Shown here: piece by piece, positions 1-6,596 of the stretch
Layout: every line of letters starts with the position of its first letter
Numbering within the stretch: the first letter of the stretch is position 1
Source: an uncultured Lachnospiraceae bacterium
Lineage (GTDB): Bacteria; Bacillota; Clostridia; Lachnospirales; Lachnospiraceae
Direction of reading: 5' to 3'
Assembly (NCBI GenBank): GCA_902783095.1
Contig: CACZPX010000321.1
Location: forward strand, 1 to 8,095
Length of the DNA stretch: 8,095 nucleotides
Translations under genes and position numbers: made by a program
The notes under the pieces: model-generated
Told to the model about the DNA's origin: nothing
Seen by the model: the letters and a program-made list of their open reading frames with translations, nothing else
Database searches by the model: none

Positions 1-1068
1 GCGGTCGGCGTGTACGGCCGCCTCTTTTTCCTCAAAGATCAGGTCAAAGGAGAGCGCGTGCTCCAGGCAGCGGCCCTCAAAGGCCTGACAGGTGTCGCGG
101 ATCAGGCGGTTCACGTCAAAATCCTCATATTCCATATACATGGAAAACTTGTCTACGGAGTTGAGCTGCAGCACGTTCTGCGTAAGGCCTTGCAGGCGGT
201 CGGTCTCCTTGATGACCAGATTCAGGTATTTTTCCTGGTTTTCCGGCGGGATGGTGCCGTCCAGTATGGCGGTGAGGTAGCCCTTGATGGAGGTGAGCGG
301 GCTGCGCAGGTCGTGCGAGACGTTGGAGACGAACTGGCGCTGATACTCGCCGGTGCGGTCCAGCTCGTGCGCCATGTTGTTTAAGGTGTCCGCCAGATAG
401 CCCAGCTCGTCGTGCGTGTCGATGGTAAGCTCGTAGCCTAAGTTGCCCTCCGCGTATTCGCGCGCGGCGCGGGTGATCTTGCGCACCGGCCGGTGCAGGA
501 TCACAAAGATCATCAGCGGGATCAGAAGCGAGATCCCGAATACGATGAAGAAGGTGTAATAGGAGGGCCGGATCAGGTTGTTGGCGACGTTCTCTATGAC
601 GGAGAGCGGCTCGCAGATAAAGATGTAGCCGTTGACCGTGTAGTTGGCGGTCACGTGGGAGGACACGATCAGCATCTCCTCCGAAAACAGTCCGCCAAAG
701 GTGCCCGTGGTGTAGTAGGACCCGGAAAGCTGCGGGTCGTAGACGTTGACCGTGCTGCCCGTCAGGCCAAAGGAGGAATCGTACAGGGCGATGCCCCGCG
801 TGTCCGCCATGATGATGCCGAAGTCCTCAAAGCCGGCCACCAGCGACAGCTTCTGCAGATACTCGGTGTCGATCGCGGCCTCGCCGTTGTAAACGCGGCT
901 GCATTCGTCCGCCAGCGACTGCGAGATCTTCCGGATGTCGGAGGCCGTGGTCTCCAGCGTGTTGCGGTAAATGATCCGGTAGGTGTAGGTCGCGATGACG
1001 GTGATGGACAGGGCGGCAAAGAGCAGGTAGCCCAGCATGAATTTCAGCAGCAGCGGAAAACGGCGCAT
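1..1068 (-). CDS. Sensor histidine kinase (HAMP-HisKA type), 3' end outside window
   Basis: Membrane sensor kinase, the probable partner of the adjacent response regulator. I translated 356 codons from ATG at 1068-1066 with no stop before the window edge. In order: a first membrane segment at about residues 7-30, an extracytoplasmic sensor region of about 140 residues (PAS/CACHE-like in size, ligand unknown), a second membrane segment at about 170-191, a HAMP linker at about 192-244 (contains DELGYLADTLNNM), and a HisKA dimerisation domain with the H-box FVSNVSHDLRSPLT, phospho-acceptor His252. The ATP-binding domain (N, G1 and G2 boxes) would lie beyond position 1, so the gene is cut by the window and not shown to be broken. 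The ATG follows the regulator's TAA with no gap (TAAATG), and a GAGGT ribosome site at 1080-1076 lies inside the end of the regulator gene. That supports translational coupling and this start. The signal sensed cannot be told from sequence. Confidence 0.93.
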   Translation of the reverse strand, partial: MRRFPLLLKFMLGYLLFAALSITVIATYTYRIIYRNTLETTASDIRKISQSLADECSRVYNGEAAIDTEYLQKLSLVAGFEDFGIIMADTRGIALYDSSFGLTGSTVNVYDPQLSGSYYTTGTFGGLFSEEMLIVSSHVTANYTVNGYIFICEPLSVIENVANNLIRPSYYTFFIVFGISLLIPLMIFVILHRPVRKITRAAREYAEGNLGYELTIDTHDELGYLADTLNNMAHELDRTGEYQRQFVSNVSHDLRSPLTSIKGYLTAILDGTIPPENQEKYLNLVIKETDRLQGLTQNVLQLNSVDKFSMYMEYEDFDVNRLIRDTCQAFEGRCLEHALSFDLIFEEKEAAVHADR

Positions 1069-1767
1069 TTATTTTACCTCAAAGCGGTAGCCCACGCCCC
1101 AGACGGTGTGCAGAGACCAGGCGCTGTGGTCGCCCAGCTTTTCGCGCAGGCGCTTGATGTGCACGTCCACGGTGCGGGAATCGCCCGCGTAGTCGTAGCC
1201 CCACACTCGGTCTAAGAGCTGGTCGCGCGTGAACACCTGGTTGGGCGACGAGGCCAGAAAATAGAGCAGTTCCAGTTCCTTGGGCGGCAGGGACAGCGGC
1301 TCGCCGTACAGGGTGGCGCTGTAGTTGTTCTTGTCGATGGTCAGGTCCGGCAGCTGCACGGTATTGTCCGCCTTTGCGGGCTTTTGCTCCGCCGCGGGAG
1401 CCGCCGCGCGCCGCAGTACGGCCTTGATGCGCGCCACCAGCTCCTTGGTATCGAACGGCTTGATCACGTAGTCGTCCGCGCCAAGCTCCAGGCCCAGCAC
1501 CTTGTCAAAGACTTCGCCCTTGGCCGACATCATGATGATCGGCACCTGCGAGGTCTTGCGGATCTCGCGGCAGACCTGGTAGCCGTCCATGCCCGGCAGC
1601 ATCAGGTCCAGCAGGATCAGGTCCGGCTGCCAGGAGCGGAACAGGGAGAGCGCGGTGTTGCCGTCCTCGCAGGACTTCGGTTCAAAGAACTCCTTTACCA
1701 GGTACAGGGAGATCAGTTCCGAGATATTCGTATCGTCGTCCACGATCAGGATCTTCTGTTTTGCCAT
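1069..1767 (-). CDS. OmpR/PhoB-family response regulator
   Basis: DNA-binding response regulator of 232 residues, the normal length for the family. The receiver domain spans about 4-120: acidic pocket Asp10/Asp11 (LIVDDD), phospho-acceptor Asp54 (LLDLMLPGMDG), Ser81 and Lys103 (VIKPF) are all present, so phosphorylation should work. An Ala/Pro/Lys-rich linker (about 120-137) leads to a winged-helix DNA-binding domain at about 138-231, containing FTRDQLLDRVWG and DSRTVDVHIKRLREKLG. The start ATG lies 7 nt after the mutS2 stop, and the GAGGG ribosome site overlaps that TGA. The sensor kinase follows immediately. I saw no separate promoter directly upstream, so expression is probably from the mutS2 promoter, although an internal promoter inside mutS2 is not excluded. 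Target genes are unknown; the palindrome-rich gap upstream of mutS2 is one candidate binding region (inference). Confidence 0.96.
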   Translation of the reverse strand: MAKQKILIVDDDTNISELISLYLVKEFFEPKSCEDGNTALSLFRSWQPDLILLDLMLPGMDGYQVCREIRKTSQVPIIMMSAKGEVFDKVLGLELGADDYVIKPFDTKELVARIKAVLRRAAAPAAEQKPAKADNTVQLPDLTIDKNNYSATLYGEPLSLPPKELELLYFLASSPNQVFTRDQLLDRVWGYDYAGDSRTVDVHIKRLREKLGDHSAWSLHTVWGVGYRFEVK

Positions 1768-1777
1768 GGTTCCCTCA
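1768..1777 (-). promoter_or_regulatory. Ribosome binding site overlapping the mutS2 stop
   Basis: On the minus strand the sequence reads TGAGGGAACC followed by the regulator ATG. The TGA is the mutS2 stop, and GAGG within it is a Shine-Dalgarno match 5 nt from the ATG. Ribosomes finishing mutS2 therefore release on the regulator's initiation site, which favours coupled translation. Confidence 0.75.
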
Positions 1778-4129
1778 CTTGAATTCTGCCACGGTCACGC
1801 CGTAGCCGCCCTCGTTGAACTCCCCGGGACGGTAGCTCTTTACGTGCTTGTGCTTCTTTAACAGTCCTCGCACGGCCTCCCGCAGGGCGCCGGTGCCGCG
1901 GCCGTGGATGATGCGCACGCTCGGCAGATGCGACAGGTAGGCGTCGTCCAGGTACTTTTCCAGTTCCGGCAGGGCCTCGTCCACGCGCTTGCCCACCAGG
2001 TTGATCTCCGGGGAGATGTTCATGGCCTTGCTCATGCGGATGGAACCGCCGCCGGTCACCTTGTTTTTGTCGTTCGTCACGGTCTCCTCCTGGATCAGTT
2101 CCAGGTCGGAGATATTGACCTCCGAATGCAGGATGCCCATGCGCACGGTCAGGTTGCCCTTTTCGTTGGGCAGGGTGCTCACCGTGCCGTTCAAATTGAG
2201 CGAGATCACGTGCACCGCGTCGCCGACGTGCAGCTTTTCGGGCTTTTTGCCCGCCTTGCGCTTTTCCTGCGTGCCGGGATCGCCCAGCCGGTTCAGTTCC
2301 TCGCGCAGGCCGGAGCGGATGGCCTCCGCCTCTTTTCCGGCGGTCATGCCGGCCTTGTTCATCTGCCGTATGGCCTTGTCCGCCGTGTCCTTGGCGTTCT
2401 GGACGATCTCCCGCGCTTCGTCGCGCGCACGGCCTAAAATGGCGTTGCGGCGCTCGGCCAGTTTCTCCTGCTCGGCGGCCAGTTCGTTGCGCAGCCTCTC
2501 GATCTCGCCGCGCAGCTGCCTGGCCTGCGCCTCCTCGCTTTCCAGCTTCAGGCGCTTTTCCTCCAGGTCGGAGATCACGTCCTCAAAGGCCTCGTCCTGC
2601 TCGCCTATCAGGCTCTGCGCCGCCTCTATGATATCCTGCGGCAGTCCCAGCTTGCCGGAGATCGCAAAGGCGTTGCTCTTGCCCGGTATGCCGATCAGCA
2701 GACGGTAGGTGGGTTTTAAGGTGGCCACGTCAAATTCGCAGCTCGCATTTTCCACGCCCGGCGTGGAAAGCGCAAACAGTTTCAGTTCGGAGTAGTGCGT
2801 GGTGGACACGCTGCGGATGTCCCGCGCAAGCAGATGCTGCAGGATGGACATGGCGAGCGCCGCGCCCTCCACGGGGTCCGTGCCGGCGCCGAGCTCGTCA
2901 AACAGCACCAGATCGCGCTCCGTCACGCGGCGGATGATGTCCACGATGTTCGTCATGTGCGCGGAGAAGGTGGACAGGTTCTGCTCGATGCTCTGCTCGT
3001 CGCCGATGTCGGAGTAGACCTCCTCAAACAGGCCCACGGTGGAGCCTTCTTCCGCGGGGATATGCAGGCCGGACAGGGCCATCAGCGTCAAAAGGCCGAT
3101 GGTCTTTAAGGTGACGGTCTTGCCGCCCGTGTTCGGGCCGGTGATGATCAGCATGTCAAAATCGCGGCCCAGCCAGACGTTGACCGGGACCACAGACTTG
3201 TGCGGGATCAGCGGATGTCTGGCGCGCTTTAAGTCGATGACGCGCTCCGTGTTCACGGCGGGCGCCGTGCCGCGCATATCCAGGGACAGGTAGGCGCGCG
3301 CAAAGATGCAGTCCAGCGCGGTGAGGACCTCGTAGTTGCAGACCAGTTCCGCCGCGTGGGCGGCGGCGCGGTCGGAGAGCTCGGCCAAGATCGCCTCGAT
3401 CTCCTTCTGCTCCTTGATCTCCAGTTCCTTGAACTCGTTGTTTAAGCGCACCACCGCCATCGGTTCAATGAAAAAGGTGGAACCGCTGCCGGACTGGTCG
3501 TGCACGATGCCGGAAACATTCGCCTTGTGCTCCGCTTTTACGGGGATGCAGTAGCGGCCGTCGCGCATGGTGATCACGGAATCCTGCAGATAGGTGCGGG
3601 CGCTGTTTAAGATGGCGTTGAGCTCGGAATGGATGCGGTCGTTGATGCGCGCCATGCCGCGGCGGATCTGCCGCAGCGCAGGGCTTGCGTCGTCGCTGAT
3701 CTCTTCCTCCGAGAGGATGCAGCGCTTGATCTCCTGGTTGAGCGGCGTGAGCGGCTCCAGTTGGGCAAAATACGGGGTGAGCACGTCCTCCTCCGGCGCG
3801 TTGGGGTGCCGGTCGTAGGCTTTGGCCTTGGCCGCCATGTCCAGCAGGGCGCTGACGTGCAGCAGTTCCACAATGCCCAGGGCGCTGCCCACCTCCAGCC
3901 GTTTGGCGGAGGCGCGGACGTCGCGGATGCCGGAAAAGACCAGGTGGCCGCAGCCGGACAGACGGGCTTTGGCGTCGGTGGTTTCCGCCAGCTTTGTGCG
4001 GATCTCTTCCGGATCGGAGAGCGGGCGCATGGCGGCCGCCAGCTCCTTGCCGCCGGCACTGCCGGCCTTGGCGGTCAGGGCGTCCAGGATCTTGTCATAT
4101 TCCAGTGTTCGTAAAGCTCTTTCGTTCAT
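1775..4129 (-). CDS. mutS2: Endonuclease MutS2 (MutS-like ATPase with Smr domain)
   Basis: MutS2 of 784 residues, full length for the family (about 780-790). An N-terminal clamp/lever region (about 1-300) precedes the MutS-type ATPase: Walker A GPNTGGKT at 331-338, signature STFSAHM at 386-392, Walker B LVLFDE at 407-412 and H-loop His445 (STTHYSELK). A charged coiled coil covers about 515-610. A KOW-like module is at about 634-680, and a C-terminal Smr domain at about 707-784 with HGRGTG at 742-747. In Bacillus subtilis, MutS2 binds collided ribosomes and splits them; older work in other species links the family to suppression of recombination. The Smr entry motif, usually LDLR or DLH, reads INLVG here (Asn710, Val712), so nuclease activity is doubtful. 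The ATG at 4129 gives the conserved family N-terminus (MNERALRTLEYDKI), but no ribosome site precedes it and the promoter places +1 at this codon. It is the first gene of a leftward operon with the two-component system. Confidence 0.98.
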   Translation of the reverse strand: MNERALRTLEYDKILDALTAKAGSAGGKELAAAMRPLSDPEEIRTKLAETTDAKARLSGCGHLVFSGIRDVRASAKRLEVGSALGIVELLHVSALLDMAAKAKAYDRHPNAPEEDVLTPYFAQLEPLTPLNQEIKRCILSEEEISDDASPALRQIRRGMARINDRIHSELNAILNSARTYLQDSVITMRDGRYCIPVKAEHKANVSGIVHDQSGSGSTFFIEPMAVVRLNNEFKELEIKEQKEIEAILAELSDRAAAHAAELVCNYEVLTALDCIFARAYLSLDMRGTAPAVNTERVIDLKRARHPLIPHKSVVPVNVWLGRDFDMLIITGPNTGGKTVTLKTIGLLTLMALSGLHIPAEEGSTVGLFEEVYSDIGDEQSIEQNLSTFSAHMTNIVDIIRRVTERDLVLFDELGAGTDPVEGAALAMSILQHLLARDIRSVSTTHYSELKLFALSTPGVENASCEFDVATLKPTYRLLIGIPGKSNAFAISGKLGLPQDIIEAAQSLIGEQDEAFEDVISDLEEKRLKLESEEAQARQLRGEIERLRNELAAEQEKLAERRNAILGRARDEAREIVQNAKDTADKAIRQMNKAGMTAGKEAEAIRSGLREELNRLGDPGTQEKRKAGKKPEKLHVGDAVHVISLNLNGTVSTLPNEKGNLTVRMGILHSEVNISDLELIQEETVTNDKNKVTGGGSIRMSKAMNISPEINLVGKRVDEALPELEKYLDDAYLSHLPSVRIIHGRGTGALREAVRGLLKKHKHVKSYRPGEFNEGGYGVTVAEFK

Positions 4130-4135
4130 AGGGCG

Positions 4136-4164
4136 AGTATACCATAGGAAAATATCCTTTTCAA
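4136..4164 (-). promoter_or_regulatory. Sigma-A-type promoter for mutS2 operon
   Basis: Minus-strand -35 TTGAAA (4164-4159), a 17-bp spacer, then -10 TATACT (4141-4136) with an extended -10 TG (TGGTATACT). This matches the vegetative consensus closely in a GC-rich genome where chance matches are rare. Counting 7 nt from the -10 puts +1 at 4129, which is the A of the mutS2 start codon. Confidence 0.8.
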
Positions 4165-4184
4165 ATATCCGGCGGTTGGATATA
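4148..4184. repeat. Nested short inverted and direct repeats between divergent promoters
   Basis: Direct repeats AATATCC lie at 4151-4157 and 4164-4170, 13 bp apart start to start. The second copy is also half of an inverted repeat, ATATCC (4165-4170) with GGATAT (4178-4183). A separate perfect inverted repeat, GAAAA (4148-4152) and TTTTC (4158-4162), sits over the shared -35 region. Such symmetry overlapping both promoters could be an operator. However, the sequence is AT-rich and short, and part of the symmetry follows from having two promoters face to face. Confidence 0.35.
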
Positions 4185-4186
4185 AT
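4158..4186 (+). promoter_or_regulatory. Sigma-A-type promoter for HtrA-like/yhaM/rlmD block
   Basis: Plus-strand -35 TTTTCA (4158-4163, 4 of 6 consensus), a 17-bp spacer, then a perfect -10 TATAAT (4181-4186). Predicted +1 is about 4193, giving a leader of about 27 nt with GGAG (4212-4215) just before the ATG at 4220. Its -35 shares positions 4159-4163 with the -35 of the opposing mutS2 promoter. Confidence 0.75.
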
Positions 4187-4219
4187 GAGACGAGGCCAAA
4201 AAGGCCGGATCGGAGCATC

Positions 4220-5578
4220 ATGGCGGCAGACAGGAAAAAAGAAGCCGAAAAAGAGCGGGCCCGTTTTGTGCGGGAGACCGTTGTGAGCAGCAAAAACCGC
4301 GGAAAGAATCTCGCAAAGCGCATTTTCGGGGTGATTTTTGCCGCGCTGGCCTTCGGCGTGCTCTCCGCCCTGATGTTTGTGCTCACCAAACCCTTTTGGG
4401 AGAGCCGCTTTGGCGAACAGGAGACCACCACGCAGGAGGTGGTGACCATCTTTGAACCCACCGCGGCGGAGACGACGCCCGAGCCGGCAACGGAAGAGCC
4501 GACCCCGCCGGAGACCTCCCCGGAGCAGGAGAGCACGGCGGACGACGAGGACCGCTACGCTGCCGCCTGGGAGGCTTTAAAGCCCAGCGTGGACGCGGCG
4601 GTCGATGAAAAGCTGGCCGGAACCGCCGACATGGAGGCCGCAAAGCGGCAGGCTGTGATCGCGGCGGTCAGCAGGAGCGTCGTCACGGTCTCCGCGCGCA
4701 ACGCCGCGACGGACTGGTTCGACCACGACCTGACGCACCGCGAGGAGCGGAGCGGCGTAATCATCGCCATCACCGGACGGGACATCCTGATCCTTACGGA
4801 CGCGGCGATCCTCTCCGAGGAACAGCAGCTCTACGCGGTCTTTGCCAATTCCCTGCAGGTGCCGGCGGAGATCCGCGGCGTGGACGAGGCCTTTGGCCTG
4901 GCGGTCCTGTCGGTCAACCGCATCACCTGGACCAAGGAACAGCTGGAGGGCGTCAGTGCCGTTGAGATGGGCAATTCCACGGCGCTGGGACAGGGCCAGA
5001 ACGTCATTGCGATGGGCGCGCCGCTGGGGCAGAACGCCGCCCTTGCCGGCAGCATCGCCCGCATGATCTACAACTCGCAGGGGACGGACACCTCCGTGCG
5101 CCTGTTCCAGACGGACATCGCCGTCCCGAAGGACGCAAACGGCTTTCTGGTGAACATGGACGGCCAGATGGTGGGCTGGATCACCGGCGGCTACGGCGAC
5201 TACCGCAAGACGGGTTTTCTTTCCGCCATTGCGCTGTACGACCTGTCCGCGACCATTGAACGGCTGAGCAACGGCGAGACGTCCGCGCTTTTGGGCGTTT
5301 ACGGGCAGACCGTCACCGCGGCCATGGCGGCGGAACACGGACTGCCGCGCGGCATCTTTGTGAACCGCTGCGTGCCGGATACGCCGGCCGACTACGCCGG
5401 CATTCAGAACGGCGACATCCTGACGGCCGTCGGCAACATGGAGATCACCACGTTCAAGGACCTGACGGCCATTTTAAGCAGCCACAAGCCCGGGGACACG
5501 GTCGCGCTGATCGTGCAGCGGCAGATGGAGGGCGAATACCAGGAACTGGAGCTGGACGCCATACTCGGCGCCAGATAG
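4220..5578 (+). CDS. Membrane-anchored HtrA/DegP-like pseudoprotease with PDZ domain
   Basis: Protein of 452 residues with HtrA (S1C) architecture. A basic cytoplasmic N-terminus (1-34) leads to one membrane segment at about 35-56, a Thr/Glu/Pro-rich linker at about 66-110, a trypsin-like domain at about 145-350 and a PDZ domain at about 355-446 (GIFVNRCVPDTPADYAGIQNGDI). The bulk should face outward. All three catalytic positions appear lost: the TNNHV region reads TDAAI (His to Ala196), the TDLAVL region reads FGLAVL (Asp to Gly226), and the GNSGGPL region reads KDANGFL (Ser to about Ala306). The surrounding fold residues (RSGVII, GNSTALGQGQ, QTDIAV, LVNMDGQMVGW) are kept and the frame is open, so this is a coding pseudoenzyme and not a decayed gene. 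A scaffold, chaperone or peptide-sensing role through the PDZ is likely (inference). The ATG follows GGAG with a short 4-nt spacer and is the first gene after the rightward promoter. Automatic annotation would probably call it an S1C serine protease. Confidence 0.93.
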   Translation: MAADRKKEAEKERARFVRETVVSSKNRGKNLAKRIFGVIFAALAFGVLSALMFVLTKPFWESRFGEQETTTQEVVTIFEPTAAETTPEPATEEPTPPETSPEQESTADDEDRYAAAWEALKPSVDAAVDEKLAGTADMEAAKRQAVIAAVSRSVVTVSARNAATDWFDHDLTHREERSGVIIAITGRDILILTDAAILSEEQQLYAVFANSLQVPAEIRGVDEAFGLAVLSVNRITWTKEQLEGVSAVEMGNSTALGQGQNVIAMGAPLGQNAALAGSIARMIYNSQGTDTSVRLFQTDIAVPKDANGFLVNMDGQMVGWITGGYGDYRKTGFLSAIALYDLSATIERLSNGETSALLGVYGQTVTAAMAAEHGLPRGIFVNRCVPDTPADYAGIQNGDILTAVGNMEITTFKDLTAILSSHKPGDTVALIVQRQMEGEYQELELDAILGAR

Positions 5579-5604
5579 GACGCGCCGGACAGAAAGGATC
5601 ATCA

Positions 5605-5628
5605 ACGGAGCGGCACGGCCGGCCCCGT
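5605..5628 (+). other. Possible weak RNA stem-loop upstream of yhaM
   Basis: Within the 67-nt gap before yhaM, ACGGAGC can pair with GGCCCCGT, with one A-C mismatch, and an inner GG/CC pair closes a 5-nt loop. Only three T follow and the yhaM ribosome site begins a few bases later, so it is not a good terminator. It could modulate read-through or mRNA stability, or be chance in GC-rich DNA. Confidence 0.25.
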
Positions 5629-5645
5629 TTAGAAAGAGGAATACC

Positions 5646-6596
5646 ATGAGATATCTCTCCGAGATCAGAGAAGGCGAGCCCGTATCGGGCATCTATCTCT
5701 GCAAGACCAAAGTCAACGCGAAGACCAAGACCGGAAAAAACTACTGCGCCATGACGCTGCAGGACCGGTCCGGCACCGTCGACGCCAAGATCTGGGATCT
5801 TTCCAGCGGCATCGACTATTTCGAGGCGCTGGACTACATCCACGTGGTGGGCGAGGCGACCAGCTTTCAGGGGGCCATCCAGCTGAACATCCGCCGCGTG
5901 GTGCGGGCGCGCGAGGGTGAGTACGACCCGCGGGACTATCTGCCCACCTCCCCCTACAGCATGGACGCCATGAAAAAGGTGCTGTTCGCGCTGATCGATA
6001 CCATCAAGAACGAAAAGCTGCACGCGCTGGCCAACAGCTTTTTCGTGGAGGATACCGCCTTTGTCAACACGTTCTTTGAAAAGTCCGCGGCAAAGAGCAT
6101 CCACCACAGCTTTCTGGGCGGACTGCTGCAGCATACGCTGCGCGTGACGCAGCTGTGCGATTTTTACTGCCAGCGGTACCCCCTGCTGCAGCGGGATCTG
6201 CTGATCACCGGCGCGCTGCTGCACGACGTGGGCAAGGTGAAGGAACTGTCGGACTTCCCGGAGAACGACTATACGGACGACGGCCAGCTGATCGGACACA
6301 TCGTGCTGGGATATCAGATGGTGGCGGAAAAGATGGCGCAGATCCCGGACTTCCCCAAAAAGACCGGGTCCGAGCTGCTGCACCTGATTTTGTCCCATCA
6401 CGGGGAAATGGAGTTTGGCTCGCCCAAAAAGCCCGCCCTGCTGGAGGCCGTGGCCCTGCACTACGCGGACAACACGGACGCCAAGCTGGAGGCCATGAGC
6501 GAACTGCTGGACGGCGCCCTGCCGGGCGAGAACTGGCTGGGGTACCAGAAACTGTGGGAGAGCAACGTAAGGAGGACCACACCGGTCAAACCATGA
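5646..6596 (+). CDS. yhaM: YhaM-type 3'-5' exoribonuclease (OB-fold plus HD domain)
   Basis: Cytoplasmic 316-residue protein, almost the length of Bacillus subtilis YhaM (314). The N-terminal OB-fold, about 1-90, is the nucleic-acid binding part (YLCKTKVNAKTKTGKNYCAMTLQDRSG). The HD-type metal-dependent phosphohydrolase domain, about 150-290, shows His154, His163 (GLLQHTLRV), His193-Asp194 (GALLHDVGK), His251-His252 (LSHHGE) and Asp275 (HYADNTDAK), the usual metal-binding set. Family members degrade RNA, and also ssDNA in vitro, from the 3' end using divalent metal. The start at 5646 is supported by AGAGGA at 5635-5640, 5 nt upstream. The gene lies 67 nt after the HtrA-like gene and overlaps the methyltransferase start by 4 nt, so the three are likely co-transcribed. 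A general HD-domain nuclease is the only realistic alternative name. Confidence 0.94.
   Translation: MRYLSEIREGEPVSGIYLCKTKVNAKTKTGKNYCAMTLQDRSGTVDAKIWDLSSGIDYFEALDYIHVVGEATSFQGAIQLNIRRVVRAREGEYDPRDYLPTSPYSMDAMKKVLFALIDTIKNEKLHALANSFFVEDTAFVNTFFEKSAAKSIHHSFLGGLLQHTLRVTQLCDFYCQRYPLLQRDLLITGALLHDVGKVKELSDFPENDYTDDGQLIGHIVLGYQMVAEKMAQIPDFPKKTGSELLHLILSHHGEMEFGSPKKPALLEAVALHYADNTDAKLEAMSELLDGALPGENWLGYQKLWESNVRRTTPVKP
6569..6575 (+). promoter_or_regulatory. Strong Shine-Dalgarno far from the rlmD start
   Basis: AAGGAGG, a near-perfect ribosome site, lies inside the last codons of yhaM but 17 nt before the rlmD ATG, much longer than the usual 5-9 nt. No in-frame ATG, GTG or TTG lies between. Initiation may rely on ATGA stop-start coupling with yhaM, helped by this site. 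Confidence 0.45.

Noticed and set aside
1..1068. Truncated (pseudogene) histidine kinase
   Set aside because: The frame is open right to position 1; the missing ATPase domain is explained by the window edge.
493..1215. 240-codon open frame on the plus strand opposite the histidine kinase and regulator
   Set aside because: The minus strand translates into a complete sensor, HAMP and H-box order here; the plus frame shows only low-complexity antisense composition.
4194..4206. GGCC-AAAAA-GGCC hairpin as a terminator or riboswitch
   Set aside because: Only four pairs, no T-run after it, and it lies in a 27-nt leader just downstream of the promoter.
4126..4536. Minus-strand frame running from inside the HtrA-like gene across the promoter gap
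   Set aside because: It is antisense to a well-supported gene, crosses both promoters and its product is a Ser/Val-rich shadow of the Thr/Glu/Pro linker.
4220..5578. Active S1C serine protease as the name for this gene
   Set aside because: His, Asp and Ser of the triad are all substituted at the aligned motifs.
5579..5645. A separate promoter or terminator between the HtrA-like gene and yhaM
   Set aside because: No hexamer pair with sensible spacing was seen, and the possible hairpin has only three following T.
5454..6461. 335-codon open frame on the minus strand opposite yhaM
   Set aside because: It lies opposite genes with clear HtrA/PDZ and YhaM motifs, has no recognisable domain and is rich in His, Gln and Arg as expected of antisense frames in GC-rich DNA.
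6155..6592. Extending the methyltransferase start upstream to 6155
   Set aside because: The extra 146 residues overlap the HD domain of YhaM in another frame and resemble nothing, while the TRAM domain begins at ATG 6593.
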